From assembly GCF_010725885.1 (NCBI RefSeq), contig NZ_AP022600.1, positions 2,480,001-2,544,000 on the forward strand: DNA of 64,000 nt. Reading direction: 5' to 3'. The position numbers and the translations under genes were made by a program. This DNA comes from Mycolicibacterium tokaiense. GTDB lineage: Bacteria; Actinomycetota; Actinomycetes; Mycobacteriales; Mycobacteriaceae. Under the pieces are notes generated by a model. The model did not search any database, was not told where the DNA came from, and saw only the letters and a program-made list of their open reading frames with translations. This document shows positions 23,502 through 32,787 of this stretch, piece after piece. The first letter of the stretch is position 1, and every line of letters starts with the position of its first letter.

Positions 23502-25615
23502 AACCGCCGGTTGCCAAGCGTGTCGACACGCGCCGCGAGTTCCACGGGGACGTGTTCACCGATCCCTACGAATGGCTGAGGGCCAAGGACGACCCCGAGG
23601 TGATCGGCCATCTCGAAGCCGAGAACGCCTACGCCGACAGCATCACTGCCGATCAGGAACCGTTGCGGCAGAAGATCTTCGACGAGATCAAGGCCCGCAC
23701 CAAGGAAACCGACCTCTCGGTGCCGACGCGTCGGGGTGACTACTGGTACTACGGGCGCAGTTTCGAGGGCAAGCAGTACGGCGTGCACTGCCGCTGCCCC
23801 GTCCGTGGGGCCGACGACTGGACGCCCCCGGAACTCGACGAGAACACCGCGGTGCCCGGTGAGTTGGTGCTGCTCGACGAGAACATCGAGGCCGAGGGCC
23901 ACGACTTCTTCTCTCTGGGTGCTGCGAGTGTGAGCCTCGACGGCAACGTCCTGGCGTTCTCGGTCGACGTCGTGGGCGACGAGCGGTACACCCTGCGGTT
24001 CAAGGATCTGCGCACCGGCGCGATGTACGACGACGAGATCGTCGGGATCGCCGCCGGTGTCACCTGGTCGGCGGACAACGAGACGGTGTACTACACCACG
24101 GTCGACGACGCCTGGCGCCCCGACACCGTGTGGCGACACCGGCTGGGCAGCGGGCTGCCGGCGGAGAAGGTGTTCCACGAGCCGGACGAAAAATACTGGG
24201 TGGGGATGGGACGCACCCGCAGCAACAAATACATACTGATCGCCGCGGGCTCGGCCATCACCTCTGAGGTGTTCTACGCCGACGCCTCCGACCCGACCTC
24301 CGAGTTCACCAGCATCCTGCCCCGCCGCGCGGGGGTCGAGTACTCCGTCGACCACGCGGTGGTGGGTGGGCAGGACCGGTTTCTCATCCTGCACAACGAC
24401 GGTGCGGTCAACTTCACGCTGGTGGAGGCCCCGGTCGCCGACCCCACCGCGCAGCGCACCCTGATCCCGCACCGCGACGATGTGCGGCTCGAAGGGATGG
24501 ACGCCTTCGCCGATCACCTGGTGGTCAGTTACCGGCGCGAGGCATTGCCCCGAATCCAGTTGTGGCCCATCACCGATGGTGACTACGCACAACCCCAGGA
24601 GCTCGAGTTCGAATCCGAGTTGATGTCGGCCGGGCTGGGCGGCAACCCGAACTGGGACGCGCCGCGGCTGCGGATCGCGTGCACGTCGTTCGTCATCCCG
24701 GTACGGGTCTACGACCATGACCTGGCCACCGGCCAACGCACCCTGCTGCGGGAGCAACCGGTGCTGGGTGACTACCGCCCGCAGGACTACACCGAGCGCC
24801 GCGACTGGGCCATCGCGCCCGACGGCACTCGGGTGCCGGTATCGGTGATCAGCCGCGTCGGTGTCGAGTTGCCCGCTCCGGCACTGATCTACGGCTATGG
24901 CGCCTACGAGTCGTGTGAGGACCCGCGGTTCTCCATCGCCCGGCTTTCGCTTCTCGACCGCGGCATGGTGTTCGCCATCGCCCACGTCCGCGGTGGCGGC
25001 GAGATGGGCCGGCTGTGGTACGAGCACGGCAAACTGCTGCAGAAGCGCAACACCTTCACTGATTTCATCGCTGCCGCAGAGCATCTGGTGGAATCCGGGG
25101 TCACCCGTCCGGAGCAGCTGGTGGCACTCGGAGGTAGCGCCGGCGGCCTGCTGATGGGTGCGGTGGCCAACATGGCGCCGCAGGCCTTCGCCGGGATCCT
25201 GGCGCAGGTGCCCTTCGTCGACGCACTGACCACCATCCTGGACCCGTCGCTGCCACTGACCGTCACCGAGTGGGACGAGTGGGGTAACCCCGTCGACGAC
25301 GCGGAGGTGTACGCCTACATGAAGTCCTACACGCCGTACGAGAACGTCGAGGCCAAGGAGTATCCGCCGATCCTGGCAATGACCTCCCTCAACGACACCA
25401 GGGTGTACTACGTGGAGCCGGCCAAATGGGTTGCCGCGCTGCGTCACACCAAGGCCGACGCCAACCCGGTGCTGCTGAAGACGCAGATGACAGCGGGTCA
25501 CGGCGGGATCAGCGGCCGCTACGAACGGTGGAAGGAAGTGGCGTTCCAGTACGCCTGGCTGCTGACCACAGCAGGGGTGGATGACAGTGAGCCGGGCCAA
25601 GTACCACCACGGTGA
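23498..25615 (+). CDS. ptrB: Oligopeptidase B (S9 family serine peptidase)
   Basis: A 705-residue cytosolic serine peptidase cleaving peptides after basic residues. An N-terminal beta-propeller precedes a C-terminal alpha/beta hydrolase domain. The nucleophile Ser is in [10 protein letters not shown], the Asp in [11 protein letters not shown] and the His in GHGGISGRY. The gene is a single uninterrupted frame here, whereas in M. tuberculosis the equivalent locus is split into two genes (ptrBa/ptrBb). It overlaps purC by 4 bp and the downstream TetR start lies 35 bp inside its 3' end. Confidence 0.92.
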   Translation: MKPPVAKRVDTRREFHGDVFTDPYEWLRAKDDPEVIGHLEAENAYADSITADQEPLRQKIFDEIKARTKETDLSVPTRRGDYWYYGRSFEGKQYGVHCRCPVRGADDWTPPELDENTAVPGELVLLDENIEAEGHDFFSLGAASVSLDGNVLAFSVDVVGDERYTLRFKDLRTGAMYDDEIVGIAAGVTWSADNETVYYTTVDDAWRPDTVWRHRLGSGLPAEKVFHEPDEKYWVGMGRTRSNKYILIAAGSAITSEVFYADASDPTSEFTSILPRRAGVEYSVDHAVVGGQDRFLILHNDGAVNFTLVEAPVADPTAQRTLIPHRDDVRLEGMDAFADHLVVSYRREALPRIQLWPITDGDYAQPQELEFESELMSAGLGGNPNWDAPRLRIACTSFVIPVRVYDHDLATGQRTLLREQPVLGDYRPQDYTERRDWAIAPDGTRVPVSVISRVGVELPAPALIYGYGAYESCEDPRFSIARLSLLDRGMVFAIAHVRGGGEMGRLWYEHGKLLQKRNTFTDFIAAAEHLVESGVTRPEQLVALGGSAGGLLMGAVANMAPQAFAGILAQVPFVDALTTILDPSLPLTVTEWDEWGNPVDDAEVYAYMKSYTPYENVEAKEYPPILAMTSLNDTRVYYVEPAKWVAALRHTKADANPVLLKTQMTAGHGGISGRYERWKEVAFQYAWLLTTAGVDDSEPGQVPPR

Positions 25616-26138
25616 CCTGCGGGCGGTCATCCTCGCCGAAGCGGCGCGCCTGATCGCCGAACGCGGCGCCGAGGCACTGTCCTTGCGGGAACTGGCCCGC
25701 GAAGCCGGGGTGTCCCACGCCGCGCCCGCCCACCACTTCACCGACCGGCGGGGGCTGTTCACCGCCCTGGCGACGCGGGGGTTCCAGAAGCTGACACAGG
25801 CGCTGGCCGAGAGCGGGCCCGACTTCTCCGCCGCGGCACTGGCCTACGTCCAGTTCGCAGTACAGAATCCCGGCGAGTTCGCCGTGATGTTCGCCAAATC
25901 ACTGGTGGACGACCAGGATCCGGAGCTGGTTGCCGCGCAGGTGGCCGCGCGCCAGGAGCTCGGCCGCGGGGTGGCGACCCTGACCGACCCGCACGCCGCC
26001 GCCGACCCCGACGCCGCGGCGCTGGCCGCGTGGGCGATGGTGCACGGCTACGCCATGCTGTGGCTGAACGAGGCGGTGCCTGCCGATGATCCGGTGGCCA
26101 CTGCCGGCAGGCTCACCGAGATGCTGTTCCGGGGTTGA
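25581..26138 (+). CDS. TetR-family transcriptional regulator
   Basis: A 185-residue regulator with a standard N-terminal HTH ([39 protein letters not shown]). A C-terminal WHG-type domain (AWAMVHGYAMLWL) is present. The start overlaps the end of ptrB by 35 bp; GTG 25587 two codons later is an equally good alternative. It shares the transcript with purC-ptrB or has an internal promoter. The target may be the glutathione-peroxidase gene downstream, but nothing in sequence proves it. Confidence 0.82.
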   Translation: MTVSRAKYHHGDLRAVILAEAARLIAERGAEALSLRELAREAGVSHAAPAHHFTDRRGLFTALATRGFQKLTQALAESGPDFSAAALAYVQFAVQNPGEFAVMFAKSLVDDQDPELVAAQVAARQELGRGVATLTDPHAAADPDAAALAAWAMVHGYAMLWLNEAVPADDPVATAGRLTEMLFRG

Positions 26139-26156
26139 CGGGTAGCGTCGACGACC

Positions 26157-26645
26157 ATGAGCATCACCGACATTCCCCTGACCACGCTCGCCGGCGAGCC
26201 CACCTCGCTGGCCGACTACGCCGACCGCGCGGTCCTGGTGGTCAACGTCGCCTCCAAGTGCGGCCTGACCCCGCAGTACAGCGCGCTGGAGACCCTGGCC
26301 CGCGACTACGCCGACCGCGGGCTCACCGTGCTGGGCGTGCCCTGCAACCAGTTCATGGGTCAGGAGCCGGGCAGCGCGGAGGAAATCCAGACCTTCTGCT
26401 CCACCACCTACGGTGTGACGTTCCCGCTGCTGGAGAAGACCGACGTCTTGGGTCCGCAGCAGCACCCGCTGTACGCGGAGCTCACCAAGACGCCCGATGC
26501 CGACGGGGTGGCCGGCGACGTCGCATGGAACTTCGAGAAGTTCCTGCTGGCCCCCGGCGCCACCGTCACCCACCGGTTCCGGCCGCAGACCGTGCCCGAT
26601 GCGCCCGAGGTGATCAGCGCCATCGAAGCGGTGCTGCCCAAGTAG
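26157..26645 (+). CDS. Glutathione peroxidase family (thiol peroxidase)
   Basis: A 162-residue peroxidase. The peroxidatic Cys is in NVASKCGLTPQY, the GPx signature with Cys rather than selenocysteine. The Gln of the tetrad is in the PCNQF segment and the Trp-Asn pair in WNFEKFL. Mycobacteria lack glutathione, so such Cys-GPx enzymes usually use thioredoxin; PCNQF supplies a possible resolving Cys. A TAGCGT hexamer ends 8 nt before the ATG, so the mRNA may be leaderless. Confidence 0.9.
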   Translation: MSITDIPLTTLAGEPTSLADYADRAVLVVNVASKCGLTPQYSALETLARDYADRGLTVLGVPCNQFMGQEPGSAEEIQTFCSTTYGVTFPLLEKTDVLGPQQHPLYAELTKTPDADGVAGDVAWNFEKFLLAPGATVTHRFRPQTVPDAPEVISAIEAVLPK

Positions 26646-26704
26646 ACAGCCGGCGCACACGTGTCTGACACCGGTTGGACACCTGCGGTTGTCAGACTGC
26701 GGGC

Positions 26705-27409
26705 ATGGCTGGGCAACTGATCGTCTCGGTATCCGGGATCGACCACCGCACGCTCGACGATGTGGTGGCTCTGCACGAGCGCCTGGCCGCCAGGTCGGTG
26801 CCGCTGTCGCTGTTCGTGGCGCCGCGGCTGAAGGGAAACTATCGCCTGGACGCCGACGCCCCCACCGTGCGGTGGCTGACCGAGCGTCGCGCCGGCGGGG
26901 ATGCGATCGTGCTGCACGGCTACGACGAGGCCGCCACCAAGCTGCGGCGCAGCGAGTTCGCGGTGCTGCAGGCCCACGAGGCCAATCTGCGCCTGATGGC
27001 CGCCGACCGGATCATGGACCACCTGGGCCTGCGTACCCGGCTGTTCGCGGCACCGGGCTGGTCGGTCTCGCCCGGCGTGGTGACGGTGTTGCCGCGCAAC
27101 GGCTTCCGCATGCTGCCCGGCCTGACCGGGATGACGGATCTGATCCGTCAGACAACGGTGCGGGCGCGGGTCCTGGGTATCGGGGCGGGTTTCGTGACCG
27201 AGCCATGGTGGTGCCGCACCCTGGTGCTCTCGGCCGACCGCACGGCCCGCCGTGGCGGCATCGTGCGGCTCGCCGTCTCGGCGCGTCAGCTGCGCAAGCC
27301 GGGCCCCCGCCAGGCAGTGTTCGACGCGGTGGACCTCGCGCTCATGCACGGGTGTGTGCCGACGGTGTACCGGTGGTCACCGCGTACAGCTCTGCTGGAT
27401 GCTGCTTGA
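26705..27409 (+). CDS. DUF2334-type polysaccharide-deacetylase-like protein (Rv0784-like)
   Basis: A 234-residue protein starting at ATG 26705. It opens with IVSVSGIDHRT, the first strand of the NodB-like barrel. LFVAPRLKG and the metal-binding-like HGYDE segment follow, with LFAAPGWSVSP further on. These are features of the DUF2334/NodB deacetylase superfamily. An upstream ATG (26675) would add ten Cys-rich residues and is less likely. It sits directly before an FAD dehydrogenase, as at Rv0784-Rv0785. Substrate not known. Confidence 0.7.
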   Translation: MAGQLIVSVSGIDHRTLDDVVALHERLAARSVPLSLFVAPRLKGNYRLDADAPTVRWLTERRAGGDAIVLHGYDEAATKLRRSEFAVLQAHEANLRLMAADRIMDHLGLRTRLFAAPGWSVSPGVVTVLPRNGFRMLPGLTGMTDLIRQTTVRARVLGIGAGFVTEPWWCRTLVLSADRTARRGGIVRLAVSARQLRKPGPRQAVFDAVDLALMHGCVPTVYRWSPRTALLDAA

Positions 27410-27428
27410 GAGAAGTACCGTGGGCGTC

Positions 27429-29069
27429 ATGGACGCTGACGTCATCGTGGTCGGAGCGGGCATCGCCGGGTTGGTGGCCGCCTGTGAGCTGGCCGAACGC
27501 GGCCGCAGTGTGCTGCTGGTGGACCAGGAGAACGAGGCCAACCTGGGCGGGCAGGCCTTCTGGTCCTTCGGCGGGCTGTTCCTCGTCGACAGCCCGGAGC
27601 AGCGCCGCCTCGGCATCAAGGACAGCCACGAGCTGGCGCTGCAGGACTGGCTGGGCACTGCCGGGTTCGACCGCGACGAGGACTACTGGCCGCGGCAGTG
27701 GGCCCACGCCTACGTCGACTTCGCCGCCGGGGAGAAGCGCAGCTGGCTGCGCGAGCGCGGACACCAGCTCTTCCCGCTGGTCGGGTGGGCCGAGCGGGGC
27801 GGCTACAACGCGCTCGGACACGGCAATTCGGTCCCGCGCTTCCACCTCACCTGGGGCACCGGACCCGGCCTGGTGGAGGTCTTCGCCCGCCGGCTGTTGG
27901 GCAATCCCCGCGTGCGGTTCGCCTACCGCCACCAGGTCGACGAGCTGCTGGTCGACGGCGGCGCCGTCACCGGCGTCCGGGGCACCGTCCTGGAACCCTC
28001 GTCAGTCGCGCGCGGGGTGGCGTCCTCGCGAGTTGGTGTCGGCGAGTTCGAGTTCCGCGCCTCGGCGGTGATCGTCGCCAGCGGCGGCATCGGCCACAAC
28101 CTGGACCTGATCCGCAAGAACTGGCCCGCCCGCATGGGCCGGGTGCCCGATCAGCTGCTCGCCGGAGTCCCGGCCCACGTCGACGGTCGCATGATCGGTA
28201 TCACCGAATCGGCGGGGGGCCGCGTCATCAACCGGGACCGGATGTGGCACTACACCGAGGGCATCACCAACTACGACCCGATCTGGCCGCACCACGGCAT
28301 CCGGATCCTGCCCGGCCCGTCGTCGCTGTGGCTGGACGCCACCGGAACCAGACTGCCGGGACCGCTCTACCCCGGATTCGACACCCTGGGCACGCTGGAG
28401 CACATCGTGGCATCCGGGCACGACTACACCTGGTTCATCCTCAACCAGCGCATCATCGAGAAGGAATTCACCCTCTCAGGCCAGGAGCAGAACCCCGACC
28501 TGACCGGGCGCGACGTCCGGATGGTGCTGCAGCGCGTCCGCCCCGGGGCGCCCGCGCCGGTGCAGGCCTTCGTCGACCGCGGTGTCGATTTCGTGAGCGC
28601 CTCGACCCTGCGGGAGCTGGTCACCAAGATGAACGCCCTGCCCGACGTCGAGCCCCTCGACTTCGCCACCGTGGAGGCCGAGGTGACCGCCCGCGACCGC
28701 GAGGTCACCAACCGGTTCAGCAAGGACGGTCAGATCACCGCGATCCGGGGAGCCCGGTCCTACCTGGCCGACCGCATCACCCGGGTGGTGGCCCCGCACC
28801 GGCTCACCGATCCCAAGGCCGGTCCGCTGATCGCCGTCAAACTGCACATCCTCACCCGAAAGACGTTGGGCGGCCTGGAAACCGATCTGGACGCCCGGGT
28901 GCTCGGGGTCGGCGGAGCGGCCATCCCCGGCCTGTACGCCGTCGGCGAGGTGGCCGGCTTCGGCGGCGGGGGTGTGCACGGCTACCGCGCGCTGGAGGGC
29001 ACCTTCCTGGGGGGTTGTATCTTCTCCGGCCGGGCCGCGGGCCGGGGCGCGGCCCGCGACATCGCCTGA
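27429..29069 (+). CDS. FAD-binding dehydrogenase (fumarate reductase/KstD-type, Rv0785-like)
   Basis: A 546-residue flavoprotein. The N-terminal ADVIVVGAGIAGLVAACEL motif (residues 3-21) binds FAD. VDQENEANLGGQAFWSFGG follows the adenine-binding strand. The C-terminal AVGEVAGFGGGGVHGYRALEGTFLGG region (about 510-535) closes the flavin site, as in 3-ketosteroid dehydrogenases and fumarate reductases. Start ATG 27429 has TACCGT ending 7 nt upstream, consistent with a leaderless transcript. The physiological substrate is unknown. Confidence 0.85.
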   Translation: MDADVIVVGAGIAGLVAACELAERGRSVLLVDQENEANLGGQAFWSFGGLFLVDSPEQRRLGIKDSHELALQDWLGTAGFDRDEDYWPRQWAHAYVDFAAGEKRSWLRERGHQLFPLVGWAERGGYNALGHGNSVPRFHLTWGTGPGLVEVFARRLLGNPRVRFAYRHQVDELLVDGGAVTGVRGTVLEPSSVARGVASSRVGVGEFEFRASAVIVASGGIGHNLDLIRKNWPARMGRVPDQLLAGVPAHVDGRMIGITESAGGRVINRDRMWHYTEGITNYDPIWPHHGIRILPGPSSLWLDATGTRLPGPLYPGFDTLGTLEHIVASGHDYTWFILNQRIIEKEFTLSGQEQNPDLTGRDVRMVLQRVRPGAPAPVQAFVDRGVDFVSASTLRELVTKMNALPDVEPLDFATVEAEVTARDREVTNRFSKDGQITAIRGARSYLADRITRVVAPHRLTDPKAGPLIAVKLHILTRKTLGGLETDLDARVLGVGGAAIPGLYAVGEVAGFGGGGVHGYRALEGTFLGGCIFSGRAAGRGAARDIA

Positions 29070-29076
29070 TCGACGG

Positions 29077-29676
29077 TCACAGGTCGATGGTGGTGGTGAC
29101 CGACACCAGTTGCGGCAGTGGGGGAGCCGAGGAGAAGCCGAACTCGACCGGCGGCGACAGCTCGGCCAACCCGCGCAGGGGCGTCGTCTCGAAGCGTCCG
29201 GACACCGAGGTGATGAGCCGGGCGCGTCGCACGCCGTAGAACTCGCGGCGGCCGTTGCCTGCGGTTCCGGCGGTGTGCACGCCGGGGACCAGCCGACTGG
29301 CCACGGGGTCGATGGCGCGCAGCCACCACGGGGCCGTCGCCAGGAACCCCGGCACCAGCCGCAGCAGCCGGTCCAGCGGTGCCGGCGCGCCCACCGAGAA
29401 TTCCGCCTGCAGGCGGGCGTTGTCGATGACCACCCGGTCCACCGTCCTGGCCGTCTGCACCGGACCGAGCACTACCTCATCGAAAGAGTAAGTGGCGGAG
29501 ATGAACTCGGCGACCTGCGTGGTCGGGGCCAGCAGCGTGCGCACGCCGTCCGACGTCTGCACCATGACATCGGAGAAGCGGCCGAACGGCGACTGCTCCC
29601 ACATCCCGACCACCAACCGGATGCCGGCCAGGGTGCCGAACCCGCCGATGTGGCCGGTGAACCTCACCCTGCTCAC
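29077..29676 (-). CDS. Conserved hypothetical protein
   Basis: A 199-residue protein starting at GTG 29676, which overlaps the stop of the metallo-hydrolase upstream (GTGA). It contains no signal peptide or clear transmembrane helix. The segments VRFTGHIGGFGT, VVGMWEQSPFG and ARLITSVSGRFETTPL suggest a beta-rich fold. I do not recognise a named family. Co-translation with the MBL-fold protein is the only functional clue. It converges with the FAD dehydrogenase, with 7 bp between the two genes. Confidence 0.65.
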   Translation of the reverse strand: MSRVRFTGHIGGFGTLAGIRLVVGMWEQSPFGRFSDVMVQTSDGVRTLLAPTTQVAEFISATYSFDEVVLGPVQTARTVDRVVIDNARLQAEFSVGAPAPLDRLLRLVPGFLATAPWWLRAIDPVASRLVPGVHTAGTAGNGRREFYGVRRARLITSVSGRFETTPLRGLAELSPPVEFGFSSAPPLPQLVSVTTTIDL

Positions 29677-30311
29677 AAGGCGGTCTCGGTCTCTTCCTCC
29701 AGCACGCGGAAGTCGGTGTCGGTCATCTCCGACAGCCTGCCGAAATAGATGCCGCGGGCCTCGGGGGCGATGATGCTGTGGTGGATCGGCACGGCGTGGG
29801 TGGGCGCCACCGCGCGGAGATAGTCCACAGACTCGGAGATCTTGCACCACGGCGCGGCGGCCGGGGTGGCCAGCACATCCACCGGCTCGTCGGGCACGAA
29901 CAGCGCGTCGCCGGGGTGCATCAGCCGCGCCCGGTGCTCGCCGTCACCGATCAGGTACGAAATGTTGTCGATGACAGGGATTTCGGGGTGGATGACGGCG
30001 TGCCTGCCGCCGACGCCGCGCACGGTGACGGTGCCGACACCGAACTCGTCACCGACGTTGACGGCCTGCCACGCGCCGCCCAGCTGCGCCGCGGTCTGCG
30101 GGTCGGCATACAGCGCGGCCTGCGGGTTGGCCTCGACGAGGGCTGGAAGTCGCTCGGGGTCGGCGTGATCGGGGTGCTGATGGGTGATCAGGATGGCGGT
30201 CAGGCCGGTCATGCCTTCGAAGCCGTGCGAGAACGTTCCCGGGTCGAAGAGAATGGTGGTATCCGGAAAGCTCGCCAGAAGGCACGAATGCCCGAAATGC
30301 GTCAGTTCCAT
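29673..30311 (-). CDS. MBL-fold metal-dependent hydrolase (UlaG-like)
   Basis: A 212-residue metallo-beta-lactamase-fold protein. It opens with THFGHSCLL and the metal-binding HxHxDH motif is THQHPDHAD (about residues 43-51). A further His/Asp pair is LMHPGDALFVP and a C-terminal His is in PIHHSII. The layout is that of the UlaG-like lactonase/phosphodiesterase branch, intracellular with no signal peptide. It is coupled to the hypothetical gene downstream by a GTGA overlap. Substrate unknown. Confidence 0.82.
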   Translation of the reverse strand: MELTHFGHSCLLASFPDTTILFDPGTFSHGFEGMTGLTAILITHQHPDHADPERLPALVEANPQAALYADPQTAAQLGGAWQAVNVGDEFGVGTVTVRGVGGRHAVIHPEIPVIDNISYLIGDGEHRARLMHPGDALFVPDEPVDVLATPAAAPWCKISESVDYLRAVAPTHAVPIHHSIIAPEARGIYFGRLSEMTDTDFRVLEEETETAL

Positions 30312-30360
30312 GCCTACGATTGTGCTCCCCGGGGGAGGTCAAGGGGGTGAGGAGGGGGAC

Positions 30361-31029
30361 GTGGTCCGACTGATCCTGACCGGTGTCCTGGTGGGATGGC
30401 TGCTGACGGCGGCTCCGCCGGTGCGCGCCGAGCCCGCACCGCAGACCTGCCCGCCTGCGTGCGACGTTATCCCCGCCGCTGCCTGGCCGGCGCCGCAGAC
30501 CCTGCCGCTGGCCACGGTGGCCCGGTGGCCGGCGCTCGCCGGGCTCGCGGTACCGGTGCGCCAGCCGAGGTTCTTCTCCGAGGAGATCTGCGTCACGCCG
30601 TTGCCGGCCGACGACCCCCGCGGGTTTGTGGTGGCCGCCAGGGCCGAGGTCCCGGCGCCGCCCGGGCAGTGGCAGATGCGCGCCCAGGTGCTGCACTGGC
30701 GCGGCGAGACCTGGCTCGGCGGCGATCTGGCCATGTCGGTGTTCACCTTCGCCAAGGCGGCGCTGCGGGCGTGCGCCGTGCCAGGGGTCTCCCCGTCCAT
30801 CACCACCGACGAGGACGTGCGGATGGCCGCGGTGATCACCGGTCCGCAGATCGTGCACCAGTACCTGGTGGCCCATCCGCAGAGCAGTTCGATCGTCGAG
30901 CTGGTGTTCTGGCGCAGCGCTGCACCCGGTGCGCCGCCTGCCCCGGCATGGGCGCCGATCCCCGACGTACGCGTGCTCGACGCGATCACCGCGCCACTGT
31001 GCGAGGCCTACCTGTCGTCGTGTGGATAG
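30361..31029 (+). CDS. Secreted hypothetical protein
   Basis: A 222-residue protein with a clear signal peptide: a hydrophobic stretch LILTGVLVGWLLTAAP and a predicted cleavage after VRA. The mature region is Pro/Ala-rich with a few cysteines (CPPACD, EEICV, RACAV, ALCEAY, SSCG) suggesting disulfides outside the cytoplasm. GTG 30361 is chosen because GAGGAGGGGG lies directly upstream and the signal peptide then starts at once. Its stop (TAG) overlaps the TAGAAT -10 element of the purS promoter. Function unknown. Confidence 0.7.
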   Translation: MVRLILTGVLVGWLLTAAPPVRAEPAPQTCPPACDVIPAAAWPAPQTLPLATVARWPALAGLAVPVRQPRFFSEEICVTPLPADDPRGFVVAARAEVPAPPGQWQMRAQVLHWRGETWLGGDLAMSVFTFAKAALRACAVPGVSPSITTDEDVRMAAVITGPQIVHQYLVAHPQSSSIVELVFWRSAAPGAPPAPAWAPIPDVRVLDAITAPLCEAYLSSCG

Positions 31030-31032
31030 AAT
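31027..31032 (+). promoter_or_regulatory. -10 element TAGAAT for purSQ
   Basis: A good SigA-type -10 hexamer overlapping the stop codon of the preceding gene. The inferred leader is about 32 nt and includes GAGGAG before the GTG of purS, so unlike purB/purC/purL this transcript is led. Confidence 0.45.
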
Positions 31033-31070
31033 TGGGCGCCGTAGCACCCCCGAACCAGTGAGGAGCCCCC

Positions 31071-31310
31071 GTGGCCCGGGTAGTAGTCCATGTGATGCCC
31101 AAGGCCGTGATTCTCGACCCGCAGGGCCAGGCCATCGTCGGCGCCCTCGGCCGGCTCGGACACGGTGGGATCTCAGATGTGCGGCAGGGCAAGCGCTTCG
31201 AGCTCGAGGTCGACGACAGCGTCAGTGACGACGCGCTCGCCGAGATCGCCGAGTCGCTGCTGGCGAACACCGTGATCGAGGACTTCACCGTCACCCGGGA
31301 ACCGTCGTGA
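31071..31310 (+). CDS. purS: FGAM synthase subunit PurS
   Basis: A 79-residue small subunit of phosphoribosylformylglycinamidine synthase. PurS dimers bridge PurL and PurQ and help channel ammonia. The segment [17 protein letters not shown] is diagnostic. Start is GTG 31071 with GAGGAG upstream. The stop overlaps the purQ start (GTGA), giving coupled synthesis of the two subunits. PurL is encoded separately about 5.4 kb downstream. Confidence 0.95.
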   Translation: MARVVVHVMPKAVILDPQGQAIVGALGRLGHGGISDVRQGKRFELEVDDSVSDDALAEIAESLLANTVIEDFTVTREPS

Positions 31311-31981
31311 GCGCCCGCGTCGGCGTCATCACCTTCCCGGGCACTCTCGACGACATCGACGCCGCCCGGGCGGCCCGGCTGGCCGGCGCAGAGGCGGTCA
31401 ATCTGTGGCATGCCGACGCCGACCTCAAGGGCGTCGACGCCGTGATCGTGCCCGGCGGGTTCTCCTACGGCGACTACCTGCGCTGCGGAGCCATCGCCCG
31501 GTTCGCACCCGTGATGGGTGAGGTGGTCAAGGCCGCCGAGGGCGGAATGCCGGTGCTCGGCATCTGCAACGGCTTCCAGGTGCTGTGCGAATCCGGCCTG
31601 CTGCCGGGGGCGCTGACCCGCAACGCCGGGCTGCACTTCGTCTGCCGCGACATCTGGCTGCGGGTGGACAACAACCGGACGGCCTGGTCGTCGCGCTATG
31701 AGGCCGGCGCCGAGATCCTGGTGCCGCTGAAATCGGGAGAGGGCCGCTACGTGGCGCCCGACGCCGTTCTCGACGAACTCGAGGGCGAAGGCCGGGTGGT
31801 GTTCCGCTACGCCGAGAACCCCAACGGTTCGCAGCGCGACATCGCCGGGATCAGCTCCGCCAACGGCCGCGTCGTCGGCCTGATGCCGCATCCCGAACAT
31901 GCCACCGAGGCGCTCACCGGGCCGTCGGACGACGGCCTCGGCATCTTCTTCTCTGCCCTGGACGCGGTCCTCACCGCCTGA
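31307..31981 (+). CDS. purQ: FGAM synthase glutaminase subunit PurQ
   Basis: A 224-residue class I glutamine amidotransferase that hydrolyses glutamine and feeds ammonia to Pur[12 protein letters not shown] and [11 protein letters not shown] are at the N-terminus. The nucleophile Cys is in LGICNGFQ and the His-Glu pair in [12 protein letters not shown] 31307 overlaps the purS stop. It converges with the encapsulin gene, with 11 bp between them and no obvious long hairpin. Confidence 0.95.
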   Translation: MSARVGVITFPGTLDDIDAARAARLAGAEAVNLWHADADLKGVDAVIVPGGFSYGDYLRCGAIARFAPVMGEVVKAAEGGMPVLGICNGFQVLCESGLLPGALTRNAGLHFVCRDIWLRVDNNRTAWSSRYEAGAEILVPLKSGEGRYVAPDAVLDELEGEGRVVFRYAENPNGSQRDIAGISSANGRVVGLMPHPEHATEALTGPSDDGLGIFFSALDAVLTA

Positions 31982-31992
31982 GCCCGGCGGGG

Positions 31993-32787
31993 CTAGCCCA
32001 GCGCCACCGACGCTTCGGCGGTGTAGCACAGGAATGTCAGCGTCTCGTCGAGGTACAGCTGCACGGTCTCCGCGTCGTGGGACAGGTAGCCGATCGACAC
32101 ATCGGTACCGAGCTGGAGATCAAAATCCCCACCGCGCGTGGACAACACGAATGCCCCGTCGATGGCGGGCGCCCAGATGATCTCCCCGTCGATCATGCGG
32201 TTGATGTGCTCGAGGATCGGATAGCCGTGCGCAGTGGTCTCCGACACTTGGGTGTACACCCCCGCCGACAGCAGCACCGAGTAGGGGCCGTCGACGCCGG
32301 CGAGGCGCAGTTCCGACAGGGCCTGGGCGATCTTGTCGGGGATCTCCCGCGGGTCTTCGGGCAGTGCGAGCGCAGCATTGGAGCTGCACCGGCGGATACC
32401 GTCGATCCCCGCCGCCTCGTATCCTTCGAAGATGGCGCGGTCTTCGGCGAATGCCAGCTTGCGGGCGGCCTCTTTCACGGGGTCCCAGTCGGAGTCCTGC
32501 GAACCGCGCTCGACATCGTCGATGTCACTGCGGTTCACCGTGAACGGCACCCGCAGCCGCACCAGTGGACGGCTCTCCCGCAGGTGGGCGATCACCCCGT
32601 CGCTGGGCGACGGCGCGTCCAGCAGATGTCCGGTGCTCACCGCCGCGGTCACCGGCCCGCCGGGCTCGCTGACATCCACCACCCGGCGACCGGCGATGTG
32701 GCGCTTGAACGTTCGGGTGGCCTCCAGTTCGATCTCCGCCCACGCTGCCGCGGTGACGGGCGCCAGCTCGCGGTAGAGGTTGTTCAT
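31993..32787 (-). CDS. Encapsulin nanocompartment shell protein (linocin M18/CFP29 family)
   Basis: A 264-residue HK97-fold shell protein that self-assembles into a hollow protein compartment. It begins [11 protein letters not shown] and contains [11 protein letters not shown] near residue 35, [12 protein letters not shown], and [12 protein letters not shown] at the C-terminus, as in mycobacterial CFP29 (Rv0798c). ATG 32787 overlaps the DyP stop (TGATG). A TTG one codon earlier is a less likely start. Being the second gene after the DyP peroxidase, it is co-translated with its cargo. The particle is thought to protect against oxidative stress. Confidence 0.95.
   Translation of the reverse strand: MNNLYRELAPVTAAAWAEIELEATRTFKRHIAGRRVVDVSEPGGPVTAAVSTGHLLDAPSPSDGVIAHLRESRPLVRLRVPFTVNRSDIDDVERGSQDSDWDPVKEAARKLAFAEDRAIFEGYEAAGIDGIRRCSSNAALALPEDPREIPDKIAQALSELRLAGVDGPYSVLLSAGVYTQVSETTAHGYPILEHINRMIDGEIIWAPAIDGAFVLSTRGGDFDLQLGTDVSIGYLSHDAETVQLYLDETLTFLCYTAEASVALG

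Noticed and set aside
23447..25762. 771-codon minus-strand frame over ptrB
   Set aside because: It is antisense to the serine peptidase catalytic regions, with no motif of its own.
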